From Aquatica leii (taxonomy: Eukaryota > Arthropoda > Insecta > Coleoptera > Lampyridae), in contig CM069432.1 of assembly GCA_035610365.1 (NCBI GenBank), forward strand, positions 187,907,027 through 187,971,026: 64,000 nucleotides of DNA, read 5' to 3'. A program made the translations under genes and the position numbers. Positions 59,324-64,000 of the stretch are shown piece by piece. Numbering within the stretch: position 1 is the first letter of the stretch; each line of letters opens with the position of its first letter. The notes beneath the pieces were generated by a model. The model worked only from the letters and a program-made list of their open reading frames with translations. It was not told where the DNA came from and did no database searches.

Positions 59324-62300
59324 ATGGTTGCAGATGCAGACAATCCCAACAACACCATCAACTATAACAGAGATGCAAATCGTAATGCAACTGAACAACA
59401 ACCAACAGAATTATATGAAAAGACTATTTTCGATGTTGTTAAGTCAGGGTAAGATTTCTATGATCTTTTTAGCGTTTCTTTAGTTCCTGCTTTTTTCGAT
59501 CTGTGAATTTGAATTTGAAAGTTTTTCCATTACCGATTGCGCTTGACAAATGCAACTCTAGTAACATTATCAGATACAATTAGAACTGATGAGTTTCGAA
59601 TGATACACATCAGATGTGGTAAAACATTACAACTAATATTTTTTGTAACAAATTCTTTAAACACTTTGTTGCCTCATATTTAAGTACCAAATACAAGAAG
59701 CATTTTCAACAAAAGAAGAATTATAAGAGAATAGTTTCTTAATGCAAGAAATCTATTCAAATTTTAGAATAACGTATGTAAAAGAACAGAAATTAATAAA
59801 AGTATTCAATCTTTAATGTAAAATATGCATATTTAAGTAATTTTATCATTTCTTGATGCAACCAAATTTGATTTTATTTTGGTGTTAATGAGATTTTAGC
59901 AAATTTATTGATATTGTTATTAGTGTAAGATTTTATTTTTTTGTTAAGTTAAACAATACAATACACTCATACAAAAGGATTTATTTCTGCGCCTGTCTAG
60001 TTCTTTAAATAACAACTTAATTTAACTACGTATTAAGTATGTGATAACATTATTTGGTTTAATTTTTATTTTTAATGTCAGCAAATTACTGAGATAAGAT
60101 TTATAGTATAATTTGATTCTATTAAGCGGTGTGCACTGTACTAGTAAAAAAAAATTTGACGCAAATAACGCAAAACGAAAAATTAAAAAAGTTAATAAAA
60201 AGCATGGCAAATTGATGTCACTTCCGGTATAACTGAAAGTGATACGTTCTTGAATACATTTTAATTATAAAGCTAATAACCATTTACCTAATATTAGAAA
60301 AAATCAAAATTCAATTATTATTGGAAGTACAAAAACTTTTAACGAACGGCTTACGTGAAAAACCCTGTATGTATTCAATGCCCAACTTTGCATAATAGTT
60401 TAGTAGTAGTTTATAATTAAACATTACTTTAAATTCTATTTTATTTTTCATCTCACTTTATAACTTAGGTCTTTTTAAACTTTAACAAAATAAGAACATA
60501 ACCGAAACTGTTGGTATAAGCAGTGCGCTATCAACCTGAGGTACTACTTTAAATATCTTTGAATATGTCTTTATTTAAAATCGTAAATTCGATTTAAATA
60601 AATCGATTTTACTTTTTTTCTGTTTTTTTTTCACATAATAGAGTTAAGAACAATATTTTATTATTGAAAAACGACATAACGCAAATGATAATTACCTACT
60701 CTTAGTTATTACTTTCCTATAAGGAAAGTATATCGATCGCAAGTTTTTGCTAAATTTTACGTTTCAGGGTCTTAAGCGTGCGTGTGTGCGCCCGCGCGTT
60801 TGTGTGTGTGTATGTCTGTGTGTGTGTAACGTTATATCCACGATAACGCTCGAACTAAAAGTCCTAAGAACTTGAAATTTGGTATGGAATTGGCTTTTCA
60901 TATTCTCTTGGTTCTATCAGAGATGGATCTGCTAAAGAAACCGAAAGTGAGTGTATCCGCTATTTTTAAGGGTTTTTCTTATATAATTTTGTACGTATGT
61001 AAATTATTCGAATTATTTTTACAGTTTCTTATAGCGATAATTATTCCTAACAGTTCATTCAAATAAAAAATCTGATATTTGGTTTATAATTTAAAATGAA
61101 TTCCAAGTATAATCTAGGTTTAAATCCTGCCTGCGACGATTTTTTTAAGAACAAAATTTCACATCTTGAAGGGAAAGCAAGATACGTTAAAAATAACAAT
61201 GCAATATCAAATACCTGAAATACCTTTAAAACTTGCTAGTGTACACATTTTAAATTTGTTACAGTGGTCTGTAAACAGTTTAAATAACTTTTGAGTCTAC
61301 TGTGTATCACTATTTCGCATACACTTATTCAGCGAACAAGACTTTTTAGCTTTTTGTTCCTCTCCATAATAATAATAATAATAATACTTTATTTATGCAT
61401 TACAAACGTTGACTTTTGTTTACATAAGTCATTTATCACAGTTTTACACATTATACCTATATGTATCTAACAAAACTTTTTAAATTTGTATAGCAAAAAG
61501 TCGTCTATGCTATAAAACGCATTTTTGATTAATACTTTTTTTATTTCTTTTTTGAAATTTGTATCTGAAAATTTTTTAAGTTTTTCAGGCAAATGGTTAA
61601 AAAACTTATACTTACATAAATGTTGTAGATTTTAAATAATTTATTTATAAACTTTAAAATAATATTTGAGCACAACAAACGAATTTACAAAAATTGTCAT
61701 CGTTATTGTCAACGGTTTTCAGATGAACTATTTTCATGATTCTGATGTTCTTTTTCTTTAGCTTCCTTTAATATATCCTCAATCTTTTTTCCTTTTTTTA
61801 AATTATCTTTGATAAATTGTAGATATTGAGTATTCTATAAAAATTTTACTTGCTCACAAAATTATCTTAAACTAACATTACCTACCTGTTTTTGAAAATA
61901 TTGTCCTTCTCGTGCTTTTTGTAATTCCGCCCATTTCCCACCAGCGCTCCTAATACTACCTTGGCTACATTTTACAACATTCACTAGGTTGTTTGAACAA
62001 GCTTTTAAAATATTATTTAAATTGTGCATATTCTAAGTTTTTTATGTTTCCAATTATATTTCAAAATAAATTTGGCGTTTCGTTGTTCGATGTTGACAAT
62101 ACTTAAAAAACAACCAACTATTTTCGCAATTTTTATTTTATTTATGTAACATTTACATTAAATGCCGTAATGTATTAGTCGTCATCTTCTTGGTCTTCAT
62201 CACGTTCTTCTTCTTTATTTTCCAATTTTTCCTTTTTGTTTCCTTTTTCTCCAAAAATCAATTTTCGTAGACGAGCGAGAAATTGTTCGTCCTAATAAAA

Positions 62301-63965
62301 TGTCAAATGTAAACTGCTCGGAAAACAAATATTTTTACCTTTTCGGGATTTTCAGTCGATGCGTCCCAAACTACAGCAGATGATTCATAATTTCGACATA
62401 GTTTTGTTTGATATAAAAGTTTTTTGGACAAATAATTTAAATTTCTATTCATTTTTAAACTGGCATTCACGGATGTTGTTGATGCGAATATTTTGTTATT
62501 TTTTTTGTTTTTAAAAACACGCAGGCTAGTAAGCTTTGCTAGTAAGTATCTTAATTATGTATGGTATCTAATGAACTGCCAGCGGAAAAACAAATTAGTC
62601 ATGACAAAATTGGCAAAGAGAATTAATTTTATTTGAATAATTAAATTAATACAGTTTGGAGTCTGCTGCATTTCTATTTGCTAGTAAAAGTTTTTTTGAT
62701 TCCGCAATAATTTCTTCTAATGCTCTACCATTCTTTACTTCGTTAGCTACGTGAGCAATAAATTCTTTGTTTCTTGTGACGTAAAGGTCTTCCTCTTTAA
62801 CTCGATCATGCATACTGCTTAAGTGGTCCGAATGCTGCTGTTGCTGCAACTGGACTTCTGTGATCAAATCGTCAATACTTCTCCCTTTATTTAATTCATT
62901 AGCGACGTAGTTTAGGTATAATTCCGTCTAAACAATCAATGCTTAATATTTAACCCAAAAATATTACTATACTTACTTTTTTCTTAAAATATTCTTTTTC
63001 TTCTTTTTCCAATAATGTTAGCCAAGTGCTTTGAGAAACTTGAGGTTTTCTATGATTAAATAGATTTGTACAAATATTTTTTAAAATTTTATACACTTCC
63101 ATAATGTTTATAGAATTTTCTGGTATGACATAAAATTTTTGAAATTCATATATTTCAAAATACTGTTCCTATGGAAAAAAATGTGTATGCATGTTTGCCA
63201 ACTTATTTTTGTAAAATAATAGTTAATTACACGCTAAGTTACGTCGATGGTAATCCAACAAAACCAATACCTAATACAAGATTGACACAGACAAAAATTT
63301 TATCAGAGATTTCAAATTCAAATCAATTAAATAACTTCATTTATTGCTAGAGTTTAAAATATATCATTTTGTTTACTAATTTTTTTTAATTATCCCAACT
63401 AAGTTCATTTGTTGGATGTTGTAGTGAAACACAAGATATCGAAAACTTGATAGAAAAATGTGGAACCCAAATATTAAGAGCGCGCGACGAATGGGGTTAT
63501 ACACCAGCTCACTGGGCAGCTTTAGATGGAAGCGTCGAGATTATGCGTTATTTTATAGATCGTGGAGCGCCGGTCGATTTGCCTTGTTTAGGAACGCAAG
63601 GGCCAAAACCAATTCATTGGGCATGTAGAAAAGGACACACGGCTGTCGTTCAAGTACTATTACAAGCAAAAGTTGCCGTAAATTCTGCAGATTTTAAAGG
63701 ATTAACTCCTTTAATGACCGCGTGCATGTTTGGAAGAACTGCTACAGCTACATACCTTTTGGGGATGGGCGCTTTACACCACCTAGTTGACATCAACGGA
63801 GACACTGCTTTACATTGGGCCGCTTATAAAGGCCACGCCGATGTGATTAAATTACTTATGAATTCAGGTGTTAATTTGCAAAAACCTGATCACTTTGGTT
63901 CGACTCCCTTACACTTAGCTTGTTTGTCTGGTAGCGTGCCGTGCGTTAAAATTTTATGCGAAAAG
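59324..63965 (+). CDS. Patsas: Patsas, ankyrin-repeat DHHC palmitoyltransferase (5' part; continues beyond the window)
   Basis: Proposed exon 1 is 59324-59448, from an ATG reading MVADADNPNN to a GTAAGA donor. Exon 2 is 63425-63965. The join keeps phase (125 + 541 nt = 222 codons) and gives an N-terminal ankyrin helix, IFDVVKSG followed by ETQDIENLIEKCG. Exon 2 carries consecutive ankyrin repeats (GYTPAHWAALDG, PIHWACRKGHTAVVQVLL, GLTPLMTACMFGR, GDTALHWAAYKGH, GSTPLHLACLSG) and strongly resembles Drosophila Patsas, whose DHHC zinc finger and membrane spans would lie beyond the edge. The family S-acylates proteins at Golgi-type membranes. An alternative in-frame acceptor at 63403 would add seven residues. 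The frame upstream of the ATG stays open only to 59214, with no other ATG. Intron 1 (about 4 kb) holds three antisense genes. Confidence 0.85.
59449..61362. other. Left part of Patsas intron 1, no gene recognised
   Basis: AT-rich intronic sequence apart from the palindrome/GT-tract repeat. The frames 60022..60210 and 60872..61066 show nothing recognisable. Confidence 0.3.
60710..60870. repeat. Palindrome followed by GT-rich low-complexity tract
   Basis: TACTTTCCT-ATA-AGGAAAGTA at 60710-60730 is a perfect 9-bp dyad, followed at 60776-60830 by a GT/GC alternating tract. The arrangement resembles a fragment of a dispersed repeat, but I cannot name the family. It lies in Patsas intron 1. Confidence 0.45.
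61363..61620 (-). pseudogene. LINE 3' end with TTA-repeat tail
   Basis: Minus-strand translation reads LPEKLKKFSDTNFKKEIKKV and AFYSIDDFLLYKFKKFC then a stop. This is the common end of CR1/Jockey/RTE-like LINE proteins (LP..I......FKK.LK..L....FYSIDEFL). Beyond it a short 3' UTR runs into seven AAT units on the plus strand (about 61367-61387), a TTA-type LINE tail. The 5' part is missing. It lies in Patsas intron 1. Confidence 0.6.
61709..62029 (-). CDS. Small mitochondrial protein, ATPase inhibitor IF1-like, two exons
   Basis: Exons 62029-61886 (48 codons) and 61834-61709 (41 codons plus stop) are joined over a 51-bp GT-AG intron in phase 0, giving 89 residues. The first ~22 residues lack acidic residues and fit a mitochondrial presequence. 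Next comes GSIRSAGGKWAELQKAREGQ then YF, which matches the minimal inhibitory segment of IF1 (GSIR-AGG, then AxExxYF). IF1 binds the F1 catalytic interface and blocks ATP hydrolysis when the gradient collapses. The second exon (YLQFIKDNLKKGKKIEDILK) replaces the usual long histidine-rich coiled coil, so the protein is shorter and atypical. It is nested antisense in Patsas intron 1 as the last of three tandem genes. The family assignment is moderate; the gene structure is well supported. Confidence 0.62.
62175..62452 (-). CDS. Small two-exon gene, predicted mitochondrial, function unknown
   Basis: Exons 62452-62339 (38 codons) and 62291-62175 (38 codons plus stop) are joined over a 47-bp GT-AG intron, phase 0, giving 76 residues. 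The N-terminus (MNRNLNYLSKKLLYQTKLCR, then NYESSA) is basic and free of acidic residues until the Arg-Asn-Tyr, like a cleavable mitochondrial presequence. The middle (DEQFLARLRKLIFGEKGNKK) can form a basic helix and the tail is almost entirely acidic. It sits between the two relatives at 61709 and 62646, on the same strand, about 145 and 190 bp from them, and its intron falls at the matching place and phase. I do not recognise the protein; a diverged tandem paralogue is the simplest reading. Confidence 0.6.
62646..63102 (-). CDS. Small coiled protein with internal duplication, relative of the IF1-like neighbour
   Basis: Exons 63102-62977 (42 codons) and 62927-62646 (93 codons plus stop) are joined over a 49-bp GT-AG intron in phase 0, giving 135 residues. 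The segment EKEEKEYFKKK, intron, TELYLNYVANELNKGRSIDD parallels YFQKQ, intron, NTQYLQFIKDNLKKGKKIED of the gene at 61709, with the intron at the same site. A second copy of the module follows within exon 2 (NKEFIAHVANEVKNGRALEE), separated by a QLQQQQH linker. The protein is therefore a tandem dimer of a helix-rich module with consensus VANE-x-x-x-GR-x-I/L-D/E-D/E. Function is not known; IF1 kinship is inferred through the neighbour. It is the first gene of the trio and lies 322 bp upstream of Patsas exon 2. Confidence 0.65.
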
Positions 63966-64000
63966 GTAAATATATTTTTATACTTTTTAATAAATTAAGT

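Noticed and set aside
63171-63184. Tiny alternative first exon of Patsas (ATG GAA AAA AAT GT)
   Set aside because: It is in phase with the acceptor at 63403, but the exon at 59324-59448 supplies a better ankyrin helix and a longer conserved-looking N-terminus.
1-64000. tRNA or rRNA genes
   Set aside because: I saw no convincing A-box/B-box pair or conserved rRNA stretch on either strand; a covariance-model scan would be decisive.

Overview
The window looks like AT-rich insect nuclear DNA, probably a beetle. Its host genes have canonical GT-AG introns of 47-56 bp beside a few huge transposon-filled introns, and the three recognisable genes are animal genes with clear insect relatives. The species call is inference. 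About 5 kb is host coding exon or short intron. Most of the rest is mobile-element sequence of many ages.

Host genes. (1) A Kelch-repeat gene of the KLHDC3/Peas type runs on the minus strand (5559..27551). Five exons give a 387-codon frame closed across all junctions, with a BC-box and a Cul2-box at the C-terminus. Its first intron is 20.7 kb and the other three are 49-53 bp. (2) An equilibrative nucleoside transporter (ENT/SLC29) lies on the minus strand (49367..58836): eight exons, 463 codons, one 7.8-kb intron. (3) Patsas, an ankyrin-repeat DHHC palmitoyltransferase, starts on the plus strand at 59324 and runs off the right edge. It is divergent from ENT across a 487-bp gap. (4) Three small two-exon minus-strand genes (61709..63102) lie in Patsas intron 1. 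The first resembles the mitochondrial ATPase inhibitor IF1, the third is a relative with an internal duplication, and the middle one shares the gene structure.

Mobile elements, left to right: a THAP-domain relic (about 0.5 kb); a Penelope-like relic (2.7-3.75 kb); a P-superfamily transposase relic (13.9-15.1 kb) next to a repeat-rich inverted-end element (12.5-13.85 kb); a 6.5-kb foldback element (15938..22431) with a perfect 9-bp target duplication, arms built from about 180-bp tandem repeats, and a Tc1 copy in its loop; a hAT element (23942..24818, 8-bp duplication); two inverted-repeat elements (24.9-25.6 and 26.05-26.8 kb); a confusing inverted-repeat region (30.4-34.3 kb); a young-looking Ty3/gypsy element (35039..42515) inside an older gypsy fragment (42.5-44.5 kb); a pogo-like element (about 45.0-47.7 kb) interrupted by a small hAT (45325..45941). 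The ENT intron holds a BEL/Pao relic, a MITE-like element and an R1/Jockey-like LINE relic. The Patsas intron holds a LINE 3' end.

The most unusual items are the foldback element with satellite-like arms inside a ubiquitin-ligase-receptor intron, the nested antisense trio of small mitochondrial-type genes in the Patsas intron, and a phase-compatible extra terminal exon downstream of the Kelch gene.
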